A DNA stretch of 5,872 nt, taken from positions 6,016 through 11,887 of the forward strand of contig DPRZ01000179.1 of NCBI GenBank assembly GCA_003538525.1, given 5' to 3'. The translations under genes and the position numbers were made by a program. This document shows, one piece after another, positions 1-5,605 of this stretch (position 1 is the stretch's first letter; every line of letters begins with the position of its first letter). The stretch is from Neisseriales bacterium. GTDB lineage: Bacteria; Pseudomonadota; Gammaproteobacteria; Burkholderiales; UBA11063. The notes below the pieces were generated by a model. It ran no database searches. It saw only the letters and a list, made by a program, of their open reading frames with translations, and was not told where the DNA came from.

Positions 1-1671
1 CCATTCTTTGTTGAGGGCTCTGATCCAATGACGATGCATGAAACCATGGCAAAAACCATGGATGAATGTGTTACGATGATTAAACAAATTCAACACGAAG
101 CACGCTTTAACGGCAACACTGACCGACCATTTTGGCCAATGATAGTGTTACGTAGTCCAAAAGGTTGGACTGGACCAGTGGAACATAAAGGTAAAAAAAT
201 TGAAAACTTCTGGCGCTCACATCAAGTTCCAATCACCATTGATGCCAAAAATCCGCAAGAAAGTCTTGATGCAATTGAAGCATGGCTAAAAAGTTACAAT
301 CATGAAGAATTATTTGATGCTAACGGTAAATTAAGCGCTGAATTACAAGCCATGATGCCAACTGGAGACAAACGCATGAGTGCTAATCCAGTGACTAATG
401 GCGGCTATGATCAATTCCGCACGCTAGATTTGCCAGATTATCGCGAGTATGCGGTAAAAAATGTTATCTCTGGTGTGACTAAACATGAAAACACCTATCC
501 ATTAGGCGAATTTATGCGTGATATCATGAAACGCAATATGCAAAGTTTCCGCGTCTTTGGTCCAGATGAAAACACCTCAAATAAACTTCATGCCGTCTAT
601 GAAGTCAGCGAAAAATGTTTCTGGGGCGATATTCTACCGATTGATAGTGATGGCACGCATTTATCACGCAATGGTCGTGTAATGGAAATGCTTTCTGAAC
701 ATACTCTTGAGGGTTGGTTAGAAGCTTATACCTTAACTGGTCGTCATGGTTTATTATCTACCTATGAATCATTTGCCCACGTAATTGACTCAATGGTTAA
801 TCAACACTGTAAATGGCTCGATATGATGAATCGTGAAAAATGGCGTCGTAAAGTGCCGTCATTAAACTTATTGATGACCTCAACCGTGTGGCGGCAAGAT
901 CATAATGGCTTTACTCATCAAGATCCAGGTTTTGTTGATTTAGTGGTTAATAAAAAATCATCGGTAACGCGGATTTATTTCCCTGCCGATGCCAATACCT
1001 TGCTCTCGATGGCCGATCATTGCTTTAGAAGCCAAAATTACGTTAACGTGATTGTTTGTGATAAACAAAGCCATCCACAATTTGTGCCAATCGAAAAAGC
1101 GACGCAATATTGTGCTGAAGGAGTTAGTATTTGGGATTGGGCAAGCTGTGAGGGTGAACCTGATGTTGTACTCGCTGGTTGTGGTGATATCGTAACCTTT
1201 GAAGTCTTGGCTGCAGTAGATATTTTACGCCGCTACACACCAGAACTAAAAGTACGTTTAGTCAATGTAATTGATCTATTCCGCTTATCAAGTGAAGACA
1301 CTCATGGTCATGGTCTAACTGATGACGAATTTATTCGCATCTTTACCGCCGATAAGCCTGTAGTGTTTAATTATCATGGTTATCCATACTTAATCAAACG
1401 CATGATAGCCGATCGTTCAAATAACTTGAACTTCAGCGTGCATGGTTATGTTGAAAAAGGTTCAATTAATACACCATTAGAATTAGCTATTCAAAATGGC
1501 GTGGATCGCTTTACGCTAGCAATTGATGCTTTAACCCAAGTTGCAACGTCTAAAACGCAATATATTAATGTAATTAATAAATTGAAACAACGTCGCTTAG
1601 TATGCCAAGATTACGCCTATGCACATGGCGTGGATCTTGCTGAAGAAGCTAATTGGAAATGGCCACATTAA
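1..1671 (+). CDS. xfp: Phosphoketolase (xylulose-5-phosphate/fructose-6-phosphate), C-terminal 556 residues; 5' end outside window
   Basis: This is a thiamine-diphosphate enzyme that cleaves xylulose 5-phosphate (and often fructose 6-phosphate) with phosphate to give acetyl phosphate plus glyceraldehyde 3-phosphate (or erythrose 4-phosphate). It is cytosolic and part of the phosphoketolase shunt. The reading frame is open from base 1 and encodes PFFVEGSDP before the first ATG at 28. That stretch is conserved inside the family, so 28 is not the start. About 235 residues, including the first TPP-domain segment, lie upstream, given a usual length near 790. Catalytic residues described for Bifidobacterium phosphoketolase can be matched: Glu479 in LSEH (codon 233), and Gln546, His548, Asn549 and His553 in WRQDHNGFTHQDP (codons 299-306). 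The active-site Ser lies in DENTSNKL (codon 193), and the family block HGLTDDEF...KPVVFNYHGYP follows. The C-terminus is intact, ends in tandem TAA TAA, and is followed by a terminator. No acetate kinase or phosphotransacetylase gene is in view. The family call is very secure; substrate preference cannot be read. Confidence 0.97.
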   Translation, partial: PFFVEGSDPMTMHETMAKTMDECVTMIKQIQHEARFNGNTDRPFWPMIVLRSPKGWTGPVEHKGKKIENFWRSHQVPITIDAKNPQESLDAIEAWLKSYNHEELFDANGKLSAELQAMMPTGDKRMSANPVTNGGYDQFRTLDLPDYREYAVKNVISGVTKHENTYPLGEFMRDIMKRNMQSFRVFGPDENTSNKLHAVYEVSEKCFWGDILPIDSDGTHLSRNGRVMEMLSEHTLEGWLEAYTLTGRHGLLSTYESFAHVIDSMVNQHCKWLDMMNREKWRRKVPSLNLLMTSTVWRQDHNGFTHQDPGFVDLVVNKKSSVTRIYFPADANTLLSMADHCFRSQNYVNVIVCDKQSHPQFVPIEKATQYCAEGVSIWDWASCEGEPDVVLAGCGDIVTFEVLAAVDILRRYTPELKVRLVNVIDLFRLSSEDTHGHGLTDDEFIRIFTADKPVVFNYHGYPYLIKRMIADRSNNLNFSVHGYVEKGSINTPLELAIQNGVDRFTLAIDALTQVATSKTQYINVINKLKQRRLVCQDYAYAHGVDLAEEANWKWPH

Positions 1672-1684
1672 TAATTTCCCAATC

Positions 1685-1713
1685 AAAAGCCCTAGTTTCT
1701 ACTGGGGCTTTTT
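1685..1713 (+). terminator. Intrinsic terminator of the phosphoketolase gene
   Basis: A 12-bp stem (5' arm 1685-1696, 3' arm 1701-1712, one G-T wobble) closes on the four-base loop TTCT. The GC-rich core GCCC/GGGC runs straight into a T run. It lies 11 bases after the second stop codon. The A-rich upstream side (AAAA) mirrors the T tract, so weak activity in the opposite direction is possible, but no minus-strand gene needs it here. Confidence 0.9.
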
Positions 1714-1732
1714 CATTAAGCGCTGAATCAGT

Positions 1733-1773
1733 TTAAATGACCACGGGTAAATCTACACCCAGCGGTCATTTAA
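1733..1773. repeat. Inverted repeat / hairpin upstream of the cytosine deaminase gene, operator candidate
   Basis: The 10-base arms TTAAATGACC (1733-1742) and GGTCATTTAA (1764-1773) are perfectly complementary. Inside them GGGT (1745-1748) can pair with ACCC (1757-1760) around an 8-base loop, with a 2/3-base internal loop between the two stems. There is no T tract after it, so it does not look like a terminator, and the phosphoketolase already has one. It sits directly upstream of the TATACT -10 candidate and would cover its -35 region. That position fits a repressor site or, if transcribed, a leader hairpin. I do not recognise the protein that would bind. Confidence 0.55.
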
Positions 1774-1775
1774 GT

Positions 1776-1781
1776 TATACT
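1776..1781 (+). promoter_or_regulatory. Candidate -10 element for the cytosine deaminase gene
   Basis: TATACT matches the sigma-70 consensus TATAAT at five of six positions and lies 27 bases before the start codon at 1809. It is just downstream of the inverted repeat. The expected -35 position (about 1753-1758, CTACAC) is poor, so the promoter would be weak or activator-dependent if real. Confidence 0.35.
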
Positions 1782-1797
1782 ATCTACTTATTTTATT

Positions 1798-1802
1798 TGG
1801 AG
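1798..1802 (+). promoter_or_regulatory. Ribosome binding site fixing the cytosine deaminase start at 1809
   Basis: TGGAG is separated by six bases from ATG 1809. The in-frame ATG at 1737 lies inside the inverted repeat, has no comparable site, and would add 24 residues absent from the fungal-type family, so 1809 is preferred. Confidence 0.75.
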
Positions 1803-1808
1803 TTTACA

Positions 1809-2261
1809 ATGGATCAAACACAAGATTTATTCTTCATGAATGTCGCACTTGAAGAAGCGAAATTAGGTGCTAGTGAGGGTGGAATTCCCATTGGTAGTGT
1901 ACTAGTCATCGACGGCAAAATTGTTGGACGAGGACATAATCAACGAGTTCAGCAAGGAGATCCCATTTTACATGGTGAAATGGATTGTTTTAAAAATGCT
2001 GGACGTTTAAGCGCCAAAGATTATGCTAAAGCCACCATCTATTCAACTTTATCACCCTGTGATATGTGCAGTGGCGCTATTTTACTCTATAAAATCCCGC
2101 GCGTGGTTATGGCTGAAAATGAAACATTTAAGGGTGCTGAAGATTATATGCGCAGCCGTGGTCTTGAAGTGATCAACCTTGATCTGAATGAAGCTAAGCA
2201 ATTAATGCGCGAATTTATAAGCAAAAATCCACAATTATGGAATGAAGATATTGCCGAATAA
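1809..2261 (+). CDS. Cytosine deaminase, fungal FCY1-type (CMP/dCMP deaminase superfamily)
   Basis: This enzyme hydrolytically deaminates cytosine to uracil and ammonia in the cytosol (pyrimidine salvage or catabolism). The 150-residue protein aligns nearly end to end with Saccharomyces cytosine deaminase (158 residues) and is unrelated to the large TIM-barrel CodA of Escherichia coli. The zinc site HGE...SPCDMC is present: His55, Cys84 and Cys87 as ligands and Glu57 as the proton shuttle (yeast 62, 91, 94, 64). Substrate-site residues also match: Asn44 (yeast 51), Phe107 (114), and the C-terminal Trp144 and Asp147 in PQLWNEDIAE (152, 155). Conservation of this tail favours free cytosine over tRNA adenosine (TadA) or guanine as substrate, which is inference. 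The gene stands alone, with a candidate promoter and inverted repeat upstream, and converges on the PreT-like gene. Bacterial members are often annotated only as 'nucleoside deaminase'. Confidence 0.9.
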   Translation: MDQTQDLFFMNVALEEAKLGASEGGIPIGSVLVIDGKIVGRGHNQRVQQGDPILHGEMDCFKNAGRLSAKDYAKATIYSTLSPCDMCSGAILLYKIPRVVMAENETFKGAEDYMRSRGLEVINLDLNEAKQLMREFISKNPQLWNEDIAE

Positions 2262-2283
2262 GCGTCTAATTTGAATAAAATTG

Positions 2284-2312
2284 TCGTAGCACCGACTAAT
2301 CAGTTGCTACGA
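2284..2312. repeat. Hairpin between the convergent genes, possible weak terminator
   Basis: The eight-base arms TCGTAGCA (2284-2291) and TGCTACGA (2305-2312) are perfectly complementary around a 13-base loop in which ACT and AGT can add three pairs. It lies 22 bases after the deaminase stop. The plus-strand 3' flank (AATAACTTC) lacks a T run. The minus-strand 3' flank (CAATTTTATTC) is more T-rich, so it could help stop transcription coming from the PreT-like gene. A terminator role in either direction is weakly supported. Confidence 0.5.
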
Positions 2313-2339
2313 AATAACTTCTTTCTATTTCTATACTTT

Positions 2340-2416
2340 TCAACCAATAGACCTCTTAATAACCAGTATTATTAAAAACTTTCGCACTGGTTGTCTAAGA
2401 GGTCTATTATAGTTGA
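2340..2416. repeat. 77-nt imperfect palindrome in the convergent intergenic region
   Basis: Three nested stems can form. The outer one is TCAAC/GTTGA (2340-2344 with 2412-2416). The middle one is a perfect 13-bp stem (2346-2358 with 2396-2408, AATAGACCTCTTA). The inner one is AACCAGT/ACTGGTT (2361-2367 with 2386-2392). Internal loops are only one to three bases per side and the terminal loop is 18 bases. There is no T tract on either side, so it is not a standard intrinsic terminator, and I see no target-site duplication at its ends. It could be a small non-autonomous mobile palindrome, an RNA processing or stability element, or a protein-binding site. Confidence 0.7.
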
Positions 2417-2436
2417 TGGCTTAAATGAGGAAGTAC

Positions 2437-2458
2437 GTCGCTTGAACTACGAAGCGAC
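2437..2458 (-). terminator. Hairpin downstream of the PreT-like gene, weak terminator candidate
   Basis: The seven-base arms GTCGCTT (2437-2443) and AAGCGAC (2452-2458) close an eight-base loop. Read on the minus strand it begins 25 bases after the stop codon of the PreT-like gene. The following minus-strand bases (GTACTTCCTC) hold only short T pairs, so Rho-independent stopping would be inefficient. Position favours a 3'-end role, but the sequence does not prove it. Confidence 0.4.
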
Positions 2459-2483
2459 TCGCCCTTAATATTTACTGAGCAGA

Positions 2484-3731
2484 TTATTCCTCTGCCAAGA
2501 ATTTCAACATTGCCGATGCGGCTAATTTAGCTTCTTTCACCGCTTGAACCACTGTACTGCCACCATTAGTTGCATCGCCTGCCGCAAAAATATGCGCTTT
2601 ACTCGTTTGGAAATCTTGAGTTATAATTTTATTACCTTCGATAGCTACCCCAGCAAAAGCCTCACCTGCATCTATATTTTGTCCAATGGCATAAATAACC
2701 AATTCGGCTTTAAGTTTTAATTCTGAATAACCATCGGCATGCTGAGCAATAATTCCATGTACTGCATCATCACCTAAGAATTGTTGTGGACTAAATTGAG
2801 TTGCAACATTGATACCCAAACTTTGCACAAATTTAAGTTCTTCATGATAAGCAGGAACTTTAGCCCCGCGACAAAATACGGTTACATTTTCGGCGCCCAA
2901 TAATTTAGCCGTCGCCGCGCAATCCATGCCCGTATCCCCAGCCCCAATTACGGCTACACTTTTAGGAATAACGACATCTTTACCTTGACTCCCACGAGCC
3001 GCAACCAAAAAATCAACCGCGCTTATTACACCACTTAAGTTACGTTCGCCCAGTTGTGCCGTGCGTCCGCTCCATAATCCAACCCCAATAAAGATAGCTT
3101 TATATTGTTCTTCCAATTGAGCTAAACTAATATCAACCCCAACTTTAGTGTTCAGTTTAATCTTTACACCTAAATCGGTAACTGTTTTAACATCCCAGTC
3201 AACCAACTCTTGATTCAAACGAACTGGTGGAATACCATAGCTCATCATGCCGCCAGCTTGCGGCATTGCTTCATAAATATCAACTTGATAACCCGCTTGA
3301 GCTAATTTAGCCGCAACCGTTAGACTCGCTGGACCAGCACCAATACATGCCACTTTAGCCGCATGAATCACGGGAGTTTTGTCCAAAACCTGAAGCTGTA
3401 AAGCTTGTTCTTGTTCGACTACAAATTGCTGTAATTTACGAATGGCAACAGGGCGATCCATCGCCGTACGCACACAAGCACCTTCACATAATTTATCCGC
3501 AGGACAAACTAAAGAACACGCTCCACCACAAACATTGGAGTCACGAATAATTTTTGCGGCAGCACTAATATCGCCAGCACGCATAGCACTAATAAATTGC
3601 TCAGGATTGGTCGCAGATGGGCAAGCCTTAGCACACGGAGCGTCAACACAAAGTAAGCAACGCGCAGCCTCTTCAGCAGCCATGCGCTCATCATACTTGC
3701 TATCACGAAGTTCTAAATACTTGAATGTCAT
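2484..3731 (-). CDS. preT: PreT-like NAD(P)-dependent dihydropyrimidine dehydrogenase subunit / GltD-family flavoprotein
   Basis: In the known system PreT takes electrons from NADH through FAD and two [4Fe-4S] clusters and passes them to PreA, which reduces uracil or thymine to the dihydro form. The 415-residue product matches the PreT length (412 in E. coli). The N-terminal domain has C25-x2-C28-x4-C33-x3-C37 and C72-x3-C76-x5-C82-x3-C86. Gln102 lies 16 residues after Cys86, the spacing of the unusual Gln156 cluster ligand in mammalian dihydropyrimidine dehydrogenase. FAD binding is shown by GAGPAS (131-136) and the C-terminal FAAGDATNGG, and the dinucleotide site by GAGDTG (263-268). Arg288 follows the second strand of that fold, which leaves NADH versus NADPH open. 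No preA is adjacent. The start at 3731 was chosen because AAAGGG lies seven bases upstream and the longer form from 3776 would run through the promoter. An orphan GltD-like oxidoreductase is the main alternative. Confidence 0.85.
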   Translation of the reverse strand: MTFKYLELRDSKYDERMAAEEAARCLLCVDAPCAKACPSATNPEQFISAMRAGDISAAAKIIRDSNVCGGACSLVCPADKLCEGACVRTAMDRPVAIRKLQQFVVEQEQALQLQVLDKTPVIHAAKVACIGAGPASLTVAAKLAQAGYQVDIYEAMPQAGGMMSYGIPPVRLNQELVDWDVKTVTDLGVKIKLNTKVGVDISLAQLEEQYKAIFIGVGLWSGRTAQLGERNLSGVISAVDFLVAARGSQGKDVVIPKSVAVIGAGDTGMDCAATAKLLGAENVTVFCRGAKVPAYHEELKFVQSLGINVATQFSPQQFLGDDAVHGIIAQHADGYSELKLKAELVIYAIGQNIDAGEAFAGVAIEGNKIITQDFQTSKAHIFAAGDATNGGSTVVQAVKEAKLAASAMLKFLAEE

Positions 3732-3738
3732 TACGTAA

Positions 3739-3744
3739 CCCTTT
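3739..3744 (-). promoter_or_regulatory. Ribosome binding site of the PreT-like gene
   Basis: AAAGGG on the minus strand lies seven bases before ATG 3731. It supports this start over the upstream in-frame ATG at 3776, whose first codons would overlap the -10 element. Confidence 0.75.
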
Positions 3745-3764
3745 GCTAATAATTTAAACGCAAA

Positions 3765-3794
3765 ATTATACCACATTTAAAGCATGGTTATTAA
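3765..3794 (-). promoter_or_regulatory. Sigma-70 promoter of the PreT-like gene (extended -10)
   Basis: On the minus strand a perfect TATAAT (3765-3770) is preceded by TGG, giving the extended -10 form TGnTATAAT. Eighteen bases upstream is TTAATA (3789-3794), four of six matches to TTGACA. Transcription would begin near 3758, leaving a leader of about 27 bases. It lies in the 169-bp gap between the PreT-like and acylase genes, so the PreT-like gene can be transcribed independently of the acylase gene upstream of it. Confidence 0.7.
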
Positions 3795-3900
3795 ATTTTA
3801 TGCCACAACCAATTAGATAAAATGCAGAATATTGACGCACTCAAATCTTACACTACAGCAACAAAGACAAGAACTATTTATTAACAAATCGCTTCTGTTA

Positions 3901-5022
3901 TTATTCACCAAATTCAGGCAAATCGCTCGCACGAATAATTTTCTTTACTTGATCTGCTGGAGTTACTTGAATGGTAGAATTTTCAAACTCTTGTGGTACA
4001 GCACTAAAATCAATATTATTTAAATCTATTTTAGTATAACCGCCGGTTATATCAGTTGGTACAATTTTATTCCCTCCTTGAAAATAAACTACATTATTCG
4101 TATAAACCACTTTATTATCTAAATCTTTTAAAACTCGCCAAATCGTATTACTGGTATTACCATGATTGGCTGTTGCTAAAAATGGCACACTCAAAGAACT
4201 AATAACAAAATCAGCTTGGTATAATGCTTCACCATGTGAATATGGTTGTGGTAAATTACGTAATAAAACTTGACCACGCGCAAACCGCGCCTCCGAAGTA
4301 AAATCACCAGGCAGTCCATCTAAACTATGTGCTTGCGCTTTATTGATTGCAGCATATTTCTTAGCCAAGGCTAATTGTTCTGGATAGGTTGGTCCATTGG
4401 TCATAACATTACCAGCATGTTCATAAACCTTCACTTGCCCTGCAATAAATTCTATCACAGCAGAATTACCTGTGCTATCGCGTAAATCAAAATGAATTGG
4501 AACATTTTTTAAGAATACCCCAGGTTTAACTTGAATTGCGGATTGAATAATTTGGTGTGATTTAATCAACTTTATGGCTTCATCAACATTTTTTGCTTGA
4601 CTTAGCAAATAACTTCCCATATCAAAAACACCCAAAACTGGACGTTTATCCTGTGGATCATAAATTGGGTACTTGGTTACATCTTCAAGATATAAACCAC
4701 TTAGCGACAACCCTTGTGTATTCATACCATCATCAGCTTTTGAGGTATTAAATGCGGGGCGTGCCCAATAACCATATTTATTAGTCCAACTAGTTAATTG
4801 ATTCGCAGGAACTTTGGCGGCATCAATTATTACATCAGTAATATTTTTCTGCCCAACAAAGCCAAAAATATCATTATCAGCAATATTTACACCAAAATCC
4901 ATCGATCGTGCTTCAATATGAGCATTAGCTTGATTAATAAAAATATCACTGCATGCAAAACTAACAGGTGTAACCGTGCTAAACACTAACAAAGTTAATA
5001 TTTGTAAATTACAAATTTTCAT
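3901..5022 (-). CDS. Secreted choloylglycine hydrolase / penicillin V acylase family Ntn-hydrolase
   Basis: This is an N-terminal-nucleophile hydrolase that cuts a linear amide bond. Family substrates are conjugated bile salts, penicillin V and, in several Gram-negative members, N-acyl homoserine lactones. The 373-residue product has a short signal peptide (residues 1-23, hydrophobic core LQILTLLVFSTV) ending SFA before Cys24. Signal peptidase cleavage would therefore both export the protein to the periplasm and expose Cys24 as the nucleophile. Other active-site residues fit the family: Arg39 and Asp42 in ARSMDF, Asn101 in DGMNTQGL, Asn209 in MTNGPTYPEQL, and Arg246 in LPGDFTSEARF. AAAAAGG lies six bases before the start. 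The gene is a likely single-gene unit with a candidate promoter just upstream. The true substrate cannot be decided from sequence. The family call is secure. Confidence 0.92.
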   Translation of the reverse strand: MKICNLQILTLLVFSTVTPVSFACSDIFINQANAHIEARSMDFGVNIADNDIFGFVGQKNITDVIIDAAKVPANQLTSWTNKYGYWARPAFNTSKADDGMNTQGLSLSGLYLEDVTKYPIYDPQDKRPVLGVFDMGSYLLSQAKNVDEAIKLIKSHQIIQSAIQVKPGVFLKNVPIHFDLRDSTGNSAVIEFIAGQVKVYEHAGNVMTNGPTYPEQLALAKKYAAINKAQAHSLDGLPGDFTSEARFARGQVLLRNLPQPYSHGEALYQADFVISSLSVPFLATANHGNTSNTIWRVLKDLDNKVVYTNNVVYFQGGNKIVPTDITGGYTKIDLNNIDFSAVPQEFENSTIQVTPADQVKKIIRASDLPEFGE

Positions 5023-5049
5023 TTTTTACCTTTTTAACAAACCTACATC

Positions 5050-5058
5050 ATTTTATCA
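5050..5058 (-). promoter_or_regulatory. Candidate extended -10 for the acylase gene
   Basis: On the minus strand TGATAAAAT combines TAAAAT (5050-5055, five of six consensus matches) with an upstream TG in the extended position. The start point would be near 5043, about 20 bases before the acylase ATG at 5022. I see no good -35, and the element lies in the 52-bp gap after the ElaA-like gene. Confidence 0.45.
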
Positions 5059-5074
5059 CAAATGAGGGGCAATT

Positions 5075-5530
5075 TTAAATCTCCTCAACTGGCGCTAATT
5101 GCATATCTAAATGCGGAATACCATCTTCAGTTACATAACCAGCACTTATCGCAATAAAACCTAAATTCTGATAAAATTCACGTAAATATTGCTGCGCCGA
5201 AATAACTATGTGCATAGTGGAGTAACGGGCTTTAATCTCGGCAAGAATTTGCTGGACTAATTTAGTCCCCAGTTCAGCATGGCGTGCTGAAGCACGCACA
5301 CAAACTCGTCCGAAATGCACACTATCAGCCTCAGGAGCTAGAATTCGCGCATAGGCAATTAAAACCCCGTCTTCCCACAGCATTAGATGTAACGCACTTA
5401 AATCCGCACCATCGGCATCCAAGTAAATCGCTTGTTGCTCCACCACAAAAACCTGCGCTCTTAATTGCAAGATTGCATACAACTCACTTAAACTTAACTC
5501 GGAAAATTCTTTCAACTGCCACTCTAACAT
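5075..5530 (-). CDS. elaA: ElaA-type GNAT N-acetyltransferase
   Basis: This is a predicted cytosolic acyltransferase using acetyl-CoA; the physiological acceptor of the ElaA family is not well established. The 151-residue product matches E. coli ElaA (about 153 residues) along its whole length. It starts MLEWQLKEFSELSLSELYAILQLRAQVFVVEQ (compare IEW...LY.LLQLR..VFVVEQ), followed by YARIL at 60-64. The acetyl-CoA loop region is GRVCVRASARHAELG, with Arg83 and Gly88 as its RxxxxG core. Next come the signature QQYLREFYQNLGF (113-125) and the ending EDGIPHLDM. A very strong AGGAGGT lies seven bases before the start. It follows rho on the same strand, separated by a terminator-like hairpin, with almost no room for a promoter of its own. 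It is probably served by read-through or by a promoter inside the rho 3' region. Confidence 0.9.
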   Translation of the reverse strand: MLEWQLKEFSELSLSELYAILQLRAQVFVVEQQAIYLDADGADLSALHLMLWEDGVLIAYARILAPEADSVHFGRVCVRASARHAELGTKLVQQILAEIKARYSTMHIVISAQQYLREFYQNLGFIAISAGYVTEDGIPHLDMQLAPVEEI

Positions 5531-5537
5531 TGTGCTT

Positions 5538-5544
5538 ACCTCCT
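5538..5544 (-). promoter_or_regulatory. Consensus Shine-Dalgarno of the ElaA-like gene
   Basis: AGGAGGT on the minus strand is seven bases from ATG 5530. It is the strongest ribosome binding site in the window and lies only five bases beyond the T run of the rho terminator, which suggests that efficient translation compensates for low read-through transcription (inference). Confidence 0.85.
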
Positions 5545-5549
5545 ACAAT

Positions 5550-5580
5550 AAAAAAGCCCTAGCAGTTTAAACTAGGGACT
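5550..5580 (-). terminator. Intrinsic terminator after rho
   Basis: On the minus strand CCCTAG (plus 5572-5577) pairs with CTAGGG (plus 5557-5562) around a nine-base loop. Two further pairs (5555-5556 with 5579-5580) form if one base bulges. Six T residues follow (plus 5550-5555). The stem is short, so termination may be partial. It lies 25 bases after the rho stop codon. Confidence 0.7.
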
Positions 5581-5605
5581 CATCGCAAATACGTAACGCT
5601 CTATC

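Noticed and set aside
28..30. ATG 28 as the start of the phosphoketolase
   Set aside because: The frame is open to base 1 and the residues before it belong to a conserved internal segment, so the gene begins outside the window.
330..343. 14-base exact repeat ATTAAGCGCTGAAT, also at 1715-1728
   Set aside because: There are only two copies, one inside the phosphoketolase coding sequence and one in its trailer, with no further structure; in AT-rich DNA this can arise by chance.
1737..1808. Longer deaminase with a 24-residue N-terminal extension
   Set aside because: The extension lies within the inverted repeat and candidate promoter, has no ribosome binding site, and is absent from family members.
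3442..3738. 98-codon plus-strand reading frame opposite the PreT-like gene
   Set aside because: It lies antisense to a well-conserved cysteine-rich domain, has no family resemblance, and is a shadow of that gene.
3732..3776. Longer PreT-like protein starting at 3776
   Set aside because: It would place the start codon upstream of the perfect extended -10, and a good ribosome binding site precedes 3731.
3884..3900. Short hairpin after the acylase stop (AACAAA/TCTGTT)
   Set aside because: It has a six-base stem with a mismatch, no GC core and no T run, too weak to call a terminator.
4953..5022. Lipoprotein signal in the acylase
   Set aside because: The residues before Cys24 are SFA, without the Leu-type -3 position of a lipobox, and Cys24 is the expected catalytic nucleophile.
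5284..5562. 92-codon plus-strand reading frame opposite the ElaA-like gene
   Set aside because: Its composition is low in hydrophobic structure and rich in His, Pro and Thr, as expected from the antisense of a real gene, and it runs into the rho terminator.
5551..5562. Shared AAAAGCCCTAG between the rho and phosphoketolase terminators, considered as a mobile repeat
   Set aside because: Similarity is limited to one arm and its A/T flank, which is common terminator composition.
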